Positions 25,220-33,494 of a DNA stretch of 64,000 nucleotides are shown one piece after another. Origin of the DNA: an uncultured Paracoccaceae bacterium (GTDB lineage: Bacteria > Pseudomonadota > Alphaproteobacteria > Rhodobacterales > Rhodobacteraceae). The stretch's first letter is position 1. The number at the start of each line of letters is the position of its first letter. A model generated the notes under the pieces. The model made no database searches. It saw only the letters and a list, made by a program, of their open reading frames with translations, and was not told the origin of the DNA. The position numbers were made by a program, and so were the translations under genes. The stretch is taken from assembly GCA_947500135.1 (NCBI GenBank), contig CANMQX010000001.1, forward strand, positions 434,001-498,000, written 5' to 3'.

Positions 25220-25777
25220 ATGTTCAAACACCTGATTTTCTGCGCCTTTGCCGGTCTGGCCGCCTGTTCTGCACCGCTGGAACGGCTGGCAATGGCGCCG
25301 ATGCAGTCATCGCTGGAACTGCGGCCACTGGTCAGCAGCGTCATGGTGCGCGAAGTGACCCTGCCCACCTATGCCGCCGTTGAAGAGATCGCGTTCGAAG
25401 GGCCAAACGGCCTAATTTCCAGCAATGATGACGTGCTATGGGCCGATGATCCGGCGCGATCCATCACCATCGCGATCATTCGTGACCTCTCCGATATCCT
25501 GAACACGGATGTCGGCCCCGACCCCTGGCCCTTTGTCCAATTGCCTGACGTCGCCGTTGACGTCCAGATCGCGCGTATCCTGGCCCGCGCGGATGGGACG
25601 TTTCAGTTGACCGGGCAATTCTTTGTCGGTGGCGATGGCATCGATTTTCGCAACAGCGCCAATGCGTTTGATATCAGCACGGCCATGCCCGATCAAAGCC
25701 TGTCAAGTATCGCCAACGCACAGGCCGCCGCCGTGCTGGAACTGACAGAAGAGATTGCCAAGACGCTCGGGCGTTAA
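25220..25777 (+). CDS. pqiC: PqiC-like outer-membrane lipoprotein
   Basis: 185-residue lipoprotein (ABC-type transport auxiliary lipoprotein family, PqiC). The signal sequence ends in a lipobox, GLAAC, with the lipidated cysteine at residue 16. The mature domain has the ABC_trans_aux pattern with VREVTLPTYAAVEEIAFE and VAVDVQIARILARADGTFQL. PqiC is thought to sit in the outer membrane and receive the PqiB needle. It ends the pqi operon, convergent with the phytochrome gene. Confidence 0.9.
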   Translation: MFKHLIFCAFAGLAACSAPLERLAMAPMQSSLELRPLVSSVMVREVTLPTYAAVEEIAFEGPNGLISSNDDVLWADDPARSITIAIIRDLSDILNTDVGPDPWPFVQLPDVAVDVQIARILARADGTFQLTGQFFVGGDGIDFRNSANAFDISTAMPDQSLSSIANAQAAAVLELTEEIAKTLGR

Positions 25778-25812
25778 AACGGCGCAGAGATTGGGGCGGC
25801 TGAGCGCAGTGA

Positions 25813-28374
25813 TCAGTCTGGCGTCCGGGTCAGGACATTTTCCAGATCGGCCTCTTCATAGGGTTTTGTCAGCACCGGAACATCGGCAAATTTTTTCCGC
25901 ATGTTCCGTGCTTCGCCGTATCCGCTGACAAAGACGAACGGGATTTGCATTTGTGACAACCGATCAGCCACCGGAAAAACCATTTCCGTCCCCAGATTGA
26001 TATCAAGAAGCGCAAAATCAAAACGGGCCTTTTCAAGCTCAGCCAAGGCAGTGGTGACACTAGGAACAATCTGCGTCTCGGCCACGCCTAAACGCTCCAA
26101 TAGCAATTCGACATCCATGCCGATGATGATGTTATCCTCAACAATCAGAACACGGGTCGGGATAGCCCCTTGCGTCTCGCCCGCGGGTAACGTGTCAACG
26201 GCCGGGCTTTCTGCGGTCGCAACGACGCTGTGTAAAACCTTGGACGGCAGAACAAACCGGGCCTCAACCCCTGTCAGCACAAACCGAAGTTCGGCTTCGC
26301 CGCCTAATTCAAAAGGAATGGATCGTTCGACAATCGTCGTTCCGAAACCACGACGATTGGGTGCATTCACCGCCGGACCACCGCTTTCCGTCCAGGACAG
26401 TACCAGAGCACCGTCATCCCGCGCTGCAATGTCGATATTCACGCTGCCATGCTCGGATTTCAGGGCGCCGTATTTGACCGAATTGGTGAACATTTCATGC
26501 AAGACCAAAGCAACAGTGGTGTAGGTCGTCGACAAAAGCAGGGCATCCGGGCCTGTAATATTCAAACGCGATATCTTGCCGTCCAGATAGGCGGCCGCCT
26601 CAGTCGTGATCAACTGGCGCAAAGATGCAGGCCGCCAGTTTGCCCCGGTGATCTGATCATGGGCCAACGCAAGGGCATGGATACGACCGCCCAGTGTTTT
26701 TGTGAATGAGGCGACACTGTCATGGCTACCAACACTTTGCTGCATGACCGCCTTGATCAGGTTCAGTATGTTATGCACACGGTGATTTAACTCCGCGATC
26801 AGCAGTTCTTGCTGTTCCTGCGCGCGTGCGTGGTCGCGCAGGCGCGCATCCGCCATCCGCAAAACAACCTCCATCAGCGTAACCCGCAATGTCTCCGCCG
26901 CGCTGATCTGGGCTGTGGTCCATTCCGCACAGTGACCGCGCACCGTCTCTTGCCAGGCTGCAAAGCTTTTGCGCGGAGTCAGTCGGGGACCAAACGGCCC
27001 ATGGGTCATTTCCTTTTCGGGCTTGCCCGCCCAACGGATTGATTTGGCAATCTCGCGGCGGAAAAGAACGATGAAATCGCGCTGTTTGCGTGACACCGGC
27101 AACACCAACAGCCCAGCAGCCCGTTCCGCAAAATCAGACACATCCGGGAAACTCTGCTTCAGGCTTTGGGCGGCAAAGATCTGACCCGGTGCGACGGTGT
27201 TCAGAAACCCCACCAAGCTGCGAAACTCCTTTTCATTCGGGGTGCTGCCCACAGCGGTATAGGTGCCGTCAATCCAGCCCACTGCCCCGTCATGCGGGAT
27301 CACATCCGCGATCATGGCGACAATTGCGCTAAAGTTGTTCGCGACCGACGTATCCTCGGCCAGTTGCATCATAATCTGATCATGCAAGGTCTGACTGCGT
27401 AGGAACCCGATCTTCTCTTGCGCCGAAATCACCTGATCCAGACGGTATGAGAATAGCAAACCAAACAGCTCCAGCGCCGTGCGCAACGGATAGGATGGCA
27501 GCTTTGCGCTGTTGTGATGACAGGCGAACAAGCCCCACAATTTACCATTGCGTATGATCGACAGGGTCAGTGTCGCGCCAACACGCATGTTGCGCAGATA
27601 TTCCATGTGAATGGGCGAATGGGCACGGGTGACGCTCATCGTCAGATCAAGCGGTTCTTCATCTGGACCGCCAGCAGACACCAGCGCGCTGCCTTCGTCG
27701 GATGTGTCATACATGACGCGCAATTGGTTGCGCAGAAAAAGCGCGCGGGCTTGTTTGGGAATATCGGTCGCAGGATAGGTCAGGCCCAGAAAACTATCCG
27801 TGTCGGCATCGCGTGCTTCGGCAATAACGGTGCCGCTGTCATCACTATTGAACTGGTAAACCTTCACCCGGTTCATCTGTGTCAGCGCCTTGATTTGACG
27901 CACGGCCATATCGCACAATGCCGCGACAGTATCGCACCCATCCAACCGATCAATCATCGGGCGGATATAGGCGGTCAGATCATCGCTTTGTTCGGGGTCG
28001 CTGCGTTCAAATTCGATGATCACATTTTCACCCGAGCGGTGAAACGCGATATCACATAAGGGCCCCTCTTTGGTCACCTGCAACGAAAACAAACGATCAA
28101 TCACACCAATGGCCGCAACGATCCGCAACCGGGCACGTATCTTTTCGATAACGTCTTCCTGCAGCACCTCTGCCAAGGGGCGCCCAATCAACGCCCCGGC
28201 TGCGCCACCCAACACATCCACCACGTTTTCAGAGGCATGATTGATAATCCAGTTCGATGTCACGGATATCAGGGCACCGAAATTCTGAACACGCCCAATG
28301 ATGTGGATCGGCTCGCGATCACAATTGTTCAGGTCAACCGGTTCGATACCGGCGTCAGTATCAAGCTGCGGCAT
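25813..28374 (-). CDS. bphP: Bacteriophytochrome HWE histidine kinase with C-terminal receiver
   Basis: 853-residue red/far-red photoreceptor kinase. The PAS domain carries the biliverdin-attachment cysteine at residue 18 (NCDREPIHIIGRVQNFGAL). A GAF domain follows with the phytochrome motif YPATDIPKQARALFLRNQLR, then PHY. The kinase is of the HWE class: H-box ELNHRVHNILNLI, N-box HEMFTNSVKYGAL and the WTE triplet in LSWTESGG. A receiver domain of about 120 residues ends the protein, with acceptor aspartate in LLDINLG and the conserved lysine in TKPYEE. I chose the ATG at 28374; it overlaps the end of the heme oxygenase gene by 14 bp. That gene makes the chromophore. Confidence 0.95.
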   Translation of the reverse strand: MPQLDTDAGIEPVDLNNCDREPIHIIGRVQNFGALISVTSNWIINHASENVVDVLGGAAGALIGRPLAEVLQEDVIEKIRARLRIVAAIGVIDRLFSLQVTKEGPLCDIAFHRSGENVIIEFERSDPEQSDDLTAYIRPMIDRLDGCDTVAALCDMAVRQIKALTQMNRVKVYQFNSDDSGTVIAEARDADTDSFLGLTYPATDIPKQARALFLRNQLRVMYDTSDEGSALVSAGGPDEEPLDLTMSVTRAHSPIHMEYLRNMRVGATLTLSIIRNGKLWGLFACHHNSAKLPSYPLRTALELFGLLFSYRLDQVISAQEKIGFLRSQTLHDQIMMQLAEDTSVANNFSAIVAMIADVIPHDGAVGWIDGTYTAVGSTPNEKEFRSLVGFLNTVAPGQIFAAQSLKQSFPDVSDFAERAAGLLVLPVSRKQRDFIVLFRREIAKSIRWAGKPEKEMTHGPFGPRLTPRKSFAAWQETVRGHCAEWTTAQISAAETLRVTLMEVVLRMADARLRDHARAQEQQELLIAELNHRVHNILNLIKAVMQQSVGSHDSVASFTKTLGGRIHALALAHDQITGANWRPASLRQLITTEAAAYLDGKISRLNITGPDALLLSTTYTTVALVLHEMFTNSVKYGALKSEHGSVNIDIAARDDGALVLSWTESGGPAVNAPNRRGFGTTIVERSIPFELGGEAELRFVLTGVEARFVLPSKVLHSVVATAESPAVDTLPAGETQGAIPTRVLIVEDNIIIGMDVELLLERLGVAETQIVPSVTTALAELEKARFDFALLDINLGTEMVFPVADRLSQMQIPFVFVSGYGEARNMRKKFADVPVLTKPYEEADLENVLTRTPD

Positions 28375-28915
28375 GTGCAGGTTTCTGTTTTTGGGCCTGT
28401 TCCAGGCAGTCGCTGAAAAGACCAAAGACCCGGGCCGCATCCGGGCCAAGCTGCGGCAATAACTGTTCTGGCACCGTGATTGTGTCAAACGCGCGCATTA
28501 ACCGGTGCCATGCCTGTTTCAGGCCGTCACTTTTCAGATAGGCGCCAGCAGACAGAACTACCCGGTCAGTCGATCTGGCCCAGCGGCGGTACAAGACATG
28601 TTTCCCAAAATGCGACCCTGCCACAACATAGGCAACGGCCAGCGGATGAATATTGCGGCGCGGTTCCAACCTGACGGGTAACATTGGCTTAACACCTATC
28701 TGTGCAAGATCGGCAGATAGATCAGCCAACGCGTTATGGATTGGCGCATGCATCCAGTGCCGCGCAGACAGGATTTGCAACAACGCAGCATAAGCCGCGT
28801 GATGGGTGCGCAAAAACACGGCATAGTCGCCCAGATCCGTCAGGATCAGAATGCTCATCCGCTGATCCAACTGATCATGAGTCGCAGATGTCCACTGCTT
28901 GAGCTGTGACCGCAT
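28361..28915 (-). CDS. bphO: Biliverdin-producing heme oxygenase
   Basis: 184-residue bacterial heme oxygenase (BphO). It opens haem to biliverdin, the chromophore of the phytochrome encoded next. The proximal haem ligand is H13 in SATHDQLDQRM. The distal helix glycines are in VAYVVAGSHFGKHVLYRR, typical of the BphO/HmuO group. The start ATG at 28915 has a strong ribosome site (AAGGAG, 8 bases away). The two genes overlap by 14 bp and form an operon. A CtrA box lies about 175 bp upstream. Short length matches phytochrome-linked heme oxygenases. Confidence 0.92.
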   Translation of the reverse strand: MRSQLKQWTSATHDQLDQRMSILILTDLGDYAVFLRTHHAAYAALLQILSARHWMHAPIHNALADLSADLAQIGVKPMLPVRLEPRRNIHPLAVAYVVAGSHFGKHVLYRRWARSTDRVVLSAGAYLKSDGLKQAWHRLMRAFDTITVPEQLLPQLGPDAARVFGLFSDCLEQAQKQKPAHAAA

Positions 28916-29087
28916 CAAGTATTCTCCTTGGCGCTTTGTTCCATGTCGGCGGTGTGCCTCGGCGTCGAAACGCCGTAAAAAAGGTGAAACATAATCATCG
29001 TCGGCAAGCAATCTACGCGCGATTAAAATCTACCACATACAACCAAAAAAGGGGCCTTTCAAAGGTCTGCCGAGAGTCTGAAGAAGT

Positions 29088-29104
29088 GGTTAACAAAATG
29101 TTAA
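29088..29104 (-). promoter_or_regulatory. CtrA box upstream of bphO-bphP
   Basis: On the minus strand the sequence is TTAACATTTTGTTAACC, a perfect match to the alphaproteobacterial CtrA site TTAA-N7-TTAACC, oriented toward the bphO start about 173 bp away. The rest of the gap 28916-29210 shows no gene. Confidence 0.7.
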
Positions 29105-29210
29105 TTTCTTGCGCTGCTCAGGTAAATACAACCCATGCGCGAGCGACTGAGACGACGATATGCGGAAGGCCGGGTCGAGCGATCTCTCCTCGGCCAGATC
29201 TACGCTGGAA

Positions 29211-30857
29211 TTACAGGATAAAGTCGTCCGCAGTCAGACTTGTCAGCCCCAGCACCGCAATCTCCATATCGGCCAGACCGTCGCCATTGCGATCAATCTG
29301 GACAATCGTGTCAGCGCCGGAAACCTCAAATCGAAGCTCACCCGCAGTGTTGGTAAAACCGGTGGTGATCACAGTGAACGCCTGATCCCCTGCATCAACC
29401 AGATCAGCATCAATGCCGCTGACATCAATGACATCCGCGCCAGACACAAAATCAAGGATAGTGTCACGGCTGCCAGCACCAGCCCAGCTATCGCTGAGGA
29501 AATTGAAGACAAAGCGATCATTGTCAGCGCCACCAGTCAACTGATCCGCCCCCATACCGCCAAGCAGCACATCAGCCCCTGAACCGCCGTCCAGCATGTC
29601 GGCACCCCGACCGCCATTCAGGACGTCATTGGCAGCAGCACCCTGCAACAGGTCATTACCACCACCACCATTCAACGTATCGCGCCCGGTGCCCCCGATC
29701 AGCGTATCCGCACCACTGCCGCCGTTCAGCACATTGGTGCCGCTGTCGCCAACAAGCGTATCAGCGCCCGCATCGCCAGACAGTTCATCATTGCCTGACC
29801 CCGCGCTCAGATCGTCATCGCCCGTGCCGCCGCGCAGCGTGTCGCGATCAGCACCGCCATTCAGGTCATCGTCTCCGGCGCCACCAAACAGGAAATCATT
29901 CCCAGCATTGCCGCTCAGCGTATTGGCCACGGCATTACCGATCAAATCATCATCGCCCGACCCGCCAACACCGTTTTCGATCACAACGCCATTTGCAATG
30001 GTGAAGCCGCCCTTGATGCCTGACGCGACAGACACAAAACCGCCACCGCCGGGATTATAGTCCAGCGTCGCGGCCCGCAGGTCAATCACCGCATCCCGGC
30101 TGCCGTTATATTGCATGGTGTCGTTACCACCGGCATCCCAAATCGCCTGCCATCCGGCACCATCAGAATTGCTGTTATCCAGCATGTAGGTGTTACTGCC
30201 CGTATTATGACTCATATTTGCGCCATACATCTGTTGCAGCAAGGCGATATCGAATGCCATGGGCCCGAATTCAAACCCGAAATTATCGCTGTTCGACCGG
30301 ATCCGATTATAACCGCCGTTATAGGACATCGCAGTCCAGATGCCTTGGTTCAATTCACTGCGGCCATAGCTAAAGAATGGTTCCGTAACACCGGACAATA
30401 TCCGGTCTCCATCATGCGGATGATCTAGCCCAAGCCCATGCAGGAATTCATGCACCATCGTCGTAAAGCCCAGACCGCCCGCTCGAAGCCCATCAGACGT
30501 CCAGCCATACCCGTCGGAGTTGAAGACGCCAACATTTGTGCGTCCGGATATTTCATAAAAGTATCCAAGGCTGTTGGGCCCATCAAATGAACGTGTGTTC
30601 AAAACAAGCTGAAAGTCAGCGTTGGGATCGTTTGTAACCTCAAACGTCAGATTGGTGACGGCAGCGATCGTGGCGAATGCCGCCTCCGCGCGCGCGCGTT
30701 CAAAAGCTGACCAGCCGTCAGAGACTTCGTAAAAACCGTTTTTGGCAGGCGTCTGACCAGCTCCAACAAAATGCACGGTCACGACGCCGTCGGCGTCAAA
30801 ACGCTGCGTACCTGAAACCAGAGAATCAACAGGGCTACTATCAGGAATGGTCGGCAT
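29211..30857 (-). CDS. Secreted RTX metalloprotease of the M10/serralysin family
   Basis: 548-residue zinc metalloprotease. The catalytic motif HEFLHGLGLDHP (H136, E137, H140, H146) matches HExxHxxGxxH, and a Met-turn AMSYN follows near residue 185. From about residue 290 to 440 there are tandem GGxGxDxLxG calcium-binding RTX nonapeptides, such as GGAGDDDLNGGADRDTLRGG. The C-terminal 90 residues form the serralysin-type export domain. Such enzymes lack a signal peptide and leave through a type I secretion system, and none is in this window. No inhibitor gene is adjacent. It degrades proteins outside the cell. Confidence 0.95.
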   Translation of the reverse strand: MPTIPDSSPVDSLVSGTQRFDADGVVTVHFVGAGQTPAKNGFYEVSDGWSAFERARAEAAFATIAAVTNLTFEVTNDPNADFQLVLNTRSFDGPNSLGYFYEISGRTNVGVFNSDGYGWTSDGLRAGGLGFTTMVHEFLHGLGLDHPHDGDRILSGVTEPFFSYGRSELNQGIWTAMSYNGGYNRIRSNSDNFGFEFGPMAFDIALLQQMYGANMSHNTGSNTYMLDNSNSDGAGWQAIWDAGGNDTMQYNGSRDAVIDLRAATLDYNPGGGGFVSVASGIKGGFTIANGVVIENGVGGSGDDDLIGNAVANTLSGNAGNDFLFGGAGDDDLNGGADRDTLRGGTGDDDLSAGSGNDELSGDAGADTLVGDSGTNVLNGGSGADTLIGGTGRDTLNGGGGNDLLQGAAANDVLNGGRGADMLDGGSGADVLLGGMGADQLTGGADNDRFVFNFLSDSWAGAGSRDTILDFVSGADVIDVSGIDADLVDAGDQAFTVITTGFTNTAGELRFEVSGADTIVQIDRNGDGLADMEIAVLGLTSLTADDFIL

Positions 30858-30967
30858 CGAAAAATGTCCTGTTTAAAGGGCTTACTCGTTCTATTCATGC
30901 CAAATACCGTTCACCTGACAAGGTCAACGCTTGGCGATTTATTTGGCTAAAAACTACTTAACTGTGG

Positions 30968-31015
30968 CAAAAATCAGGACAACGCTGACGGCATCTTTCA
31001 ACCTGTTGATTTTTG
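30968..31015. promoter_or_regulatory. Inverted repeat at a probable promoter
   Basis: CAAAAATCA (30968-30976) and TGATTTTTG (31007-31015) are exact inverted copies 30 bp apart. A weak promoter-like pair TTCAAC-N17-TATAGT (30997-31025) overlaps the right arm, upstream of the lipoprotein gene at 31074. It could be an operator for a dimeric or looping regulator. Confidence 0.4.
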
Positions 31016-31073
31016 TCGCTATAGTCGCCTCAAAACGTGCCAAACAATGCCGGCCCAACGACAGGACACATTC

Positions 31074-31997
31074 ATGACCAACCGTTCAACCAAGCCCCTG
31101 ATGCTGATCACTGCCATAAGCCTGGCGGCCTGTGGCGGCAGCGGCGGTGACCGCACAACCAACAACCCCGCCCGGCCTGTTCCGGGGACAAATGGCCTTG
31201 ATTACGGCTTTCCGGGTCAGCAGATCAGCGATGCCGAGGGCGAAGAAATCACACAAAGAGCCGCAGGTTTCGAAGGATCAACAGCGTCAATCTCGAACAA
31301 TGCCATCACATTGGCCAATGGGTTTACAAGCAACAGCACAAATACCGGCAGCGGCACAGTACAGATTTTCGGCCAGACGGTGACCATCACAAACGGTGTC
31401 GGCACGCTGACGAATGGACAAACCGTCAATATCAATTTCGACCCGTCACGCTCTGGCACATATGCGGGCGCGATCGAGGCGGTGTCCTACGGCTCCGCCC
31501 AACCCGGCATCCTATCCGCACAGGACGGCGAAACGCATACCGTCTTCGGGTTTGAAACCAATCCAACGACAATCACTGGCTTTGACGCTGTGACCGGCAA
31601 TGTCACCTACCAAGGTGGCTTTCAGGCGTCCGGTCTGGTGCGCGACAATGGCGGAACGCTGATTGGCGCCAATGATGGCACCGAAATGGAAGGCACGGTA
31701 GAATTCACCGCCAATTTCCTTTCGGACACTGCGAGCGGTACGCTTGACGGGACCTACAACACAGGCGCTGGCGACATCGATGTCGATCTAGCCATGACCA
31801 ATGCCGCGATCACCGGCAACGGGTTTGCCGGAACCTTGACCTGCACCGGACCCTGCAGCGGCACATCCAACCTTGACGCGACATTCTACGGACCAAATGC
31901 GGATGAACTTGGCGGGGTACTTGCGCTGGATGTGACCCAAGATTCAAATGGTGAACAGTATGACGGGGTCGGCACTTTCATCATCACGCGCCAGTAG
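31074..31997 (+). CDS. TbpB-like surface lipoprotein
   Basis: 307-residue lipoprotein. The lipobox is SLAAC with the modified cysteine at residue 19, followed by GGSGG, a flexible linker. The second half looks like a transferrin-binding-protein/factor-H-binding-protein type beta-barrel: alternating strands such as GTVEFTANFLSDTASGTLDG and the C-terminal family pattern DATFYGPNADELGGVLALD. Proteins of this fold are often displayed on the outer surface, but export of this one is not shown. A disulfide is possible in LTCTGPCSG. It is monocistronic. The ligand is unknown. Confidence 0.72.
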   Translation: MTNRSTKPLMLITAISLAACGGSGGDRTTNNPARPVPGTNGLDYGFPGQQISDAEGEEITQRAAGFEGSTASISNNAITLANGFTSNSTNTGSGTVQIFGQTVTITNGVGTLTNGQTVNINFDPSRSGTYAGAIEAVSYGSAQPGILSAQDGETHTVFGFETNPTTITGFDAVTGNVTYQGGFQASGLVRDNGGTLIGANDGTEMEGTVEFTANFLSDTASGTLDGTYNTGAGDIDVDLAMTNAAITGNGFAGTLTCTGPCSGTSNLDATFYGPNADELGGVLALDVTQDSNGEQYDGVGTFIITRQ

Positions 31998-32064
31998 GGT
32001 GGTTCGACATTCGCACCACTAATCAACGCCTTACGTCGCAGTCTTGGTTCAAAAATTGGGATGG

Positions 32065-32155
32065 TGGCGGAGGCTCAGGGATTCGAACCCTGGGAGGACT
32101 TTCACCCTCGTCGGTTTTCAAGACCGGTGCATTCGACCACTCTGCCAAACCTCCG
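32065..32155 (-). tRNA. tRNA-Ser (TGA)
   Basis: 91 nt including encoded CCA. The acceptor stem CGGAGGT pairs with GCCTCCG, the anticodon loop CTTGAAA gives anticodon TGA, there is a long variable arm typical of serine tRNA, and the T-loop is GGTTCGAATCC. Confidence 0.95.
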
Positions 32156-32450
32156 TGCGGGACCGTTTAGCGCCCAATTTATGATTCGGAAAGTGCGATT
32201 GGTCCTGACCCGCGAACGGCACCCGGAATCACGGCATCAACGCCTTGTCAGCAACAATGGGGAAATCCGCCGACAAAATGGCGCAAAGCCTTCCAAAACA
32301 GCATTTCCAACGCTATCGTTGCTGAAAAATCAGGGTGCGCAGGCAATCGATCGGAAGAACAAGATGTTTTCGTTTGATATGCGCGTGTCACGGCAGCAGG
32401 CAAAAGGGCGGCAGACCCTGTCAAATCGGGGCGGAACGAAGGGGCAAAAC

Positions 32451-33473
32451 ATGACGGGCATCACAATACGACAATCCAGACTTCAGCGGGCATCACTATG
32501 CGTGATTGCTGCATTCGGTTTGGCGGCATGCGACGAAAATGGGGGGGTTGCGTTTCCCGGCGGTGCAAGCAGCAGCGCGCAAACCTCCATCGGCGTGCCG
32601 TTGCAAACCACCACAACGGAAAAAGACGTGGAACGGCCCGATATTTTCGAGGTGAATGATCGGGGCCTTTGGGACGGACGACCATCGCTTGGCGGTGCTT
32701 GGGTGGCACACCCAGACGTGAAAGAGCCCGAACGCGCACTGATCCGCAACACTGCCACCGGTGAAACTGTTGTCGGCGCCCTGTTCCGGCGGGAACGCGA
32801 AAATCCCGGCCCATTGCTGCAAATCTCATCTGATGTGGCCGAAGAACTGGGCGTTCTGCCCGGCGCACCAACAGAGCTATATGTCGTGGCACTGCGCCGC
32901 CAAGAGGTCACAGAGGCCGTGGAAGGCGAAGAGCCAGTCGAAGCCAACCCTGTTGTCGCTGATCTGGCAAACCCGGTGAATGTTGAAGCCACGCCGCTGG
33001 AACCGGCAGCCGCCACTGCTGGTGCCACAGCAGAAACCGCAGGCAATGCGGCCGAAACCGCCGTTGCGGTGGCCCTGCCCGCGGCCACGGCTGTTGCCGC
33101 CGCCGCGACCCCTGACACGGGTGACACCGATGATGACATCGTCGAAGTAAACCTGCCCCCGGCAGAACCCACAGTGCAAGCCGATCAGTCAGAGACGGCA
33201 CCGGTTGCCGCCGTCGTTGCATTGCCCGCCGCCACAACAGGCCCACGCTTTCAAATCGGGGTGTTCAGCGTTGAACCCAATGCCGAAAATGCCGGGGCCC
33301 TGCTGCGCAACGCGGGTATTCCCACATCGGTCGTGGCCCAGGATGCCGGTGGGCGGGTCGTTTGGCTGGTGGTATCATCACCCGCCGAAGACGATGCAAA
33401 CGCTGACGCCACATTGGCCCGGATCAAAGAGGCCGGCTTTGTCGACGCCGTCCTGATCGAGGCTGATAGCTGA
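32451..33473 (+). CDS. RlpA-like SPOR-domain lipoprotein
   Basis: 340-residue lipoprotein. The lipobox FGLAAC places the lipidated cysteine near residue 27. A double-psi-barrel-like region follows (about residues 50-150; RALIRNTATGETVVGALFRR and LGVLPGAPTELYVVALRR). Then comes a long alanine/proline/glutamate-rich linker (about 155-255) and a C-terminal SPOR domain (FQIGVFSVEPNAENAGALLR) that binds denuded peptidoglycan at the septum. It lies directly before a DD-carboxypeptidase gene, as RlpA-type genes often do. The ATG at 32451 follows GAAGGGG; longer readings to 32061 pass through the tRNA gene and are rejected. Confidence 0.82.
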   Translation: MTGITIRQSRLQRASLCVIAAFGLAACDENGGVAFPGGASSSAQTSIGVPLQTTTTEKDVERPDIFEVNDRGLWDGRPSLGGAWVAHPDVKEPERALIRNTATGETVVGALFRRERENPGPLLQISSDVAEELGVLPGAPTELYVVALRRQEVTEAVEGEEPVEANPVVADLANPVNVEATPLEPAAATAGATAETAGNAAETAVAVALPAATAVAAAATPDTGDTDDDIVEVNLPPAEPTVQADQSETAPVAAVVALPAATTGPRFQIGVFSVEPNAENAGALLRNAGIPTSVVAQDAGGRVVWLVVSSPAEDDANADATLARIKEAGFVDAVLIEADS

Positions 33474-33494
33474 CCCCACATAGGAGCATAGACA

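Noticed and set aside
28906..29385. GTG-started frame across the bphO upstream region
   Set aside because: No ribosome site, no family features, and its 3' half is antisense to the protease gene.
29600..29960. Short regular repeats suggestive of a CRISPR array
   Set aside because: They are degenerate 27-bp RTX coding repeats in frame, with no spacers or cas genes.
29596..30060. Proline/serine-rich open frame on the plus strand
   Set aside because: It is the antisense reading of the GGxGxD repeats of the metalloprotease gene; the periodic composition explains the lack of stops.
32061..32450. N-terminal extension of the SPOR lipoprotein gene
   Set aside because: It would run through the tRNA-Ser gene and place the lipobox in mid-protein; the ATG at 32451 gives a proper lipoprotein signal.
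32483..33172. 229-codon Ser/Ala/Thr-rich minus-strand frame
   Set aside because: Antisense of the alanine/proline linker of the SPOR lipoprotein.
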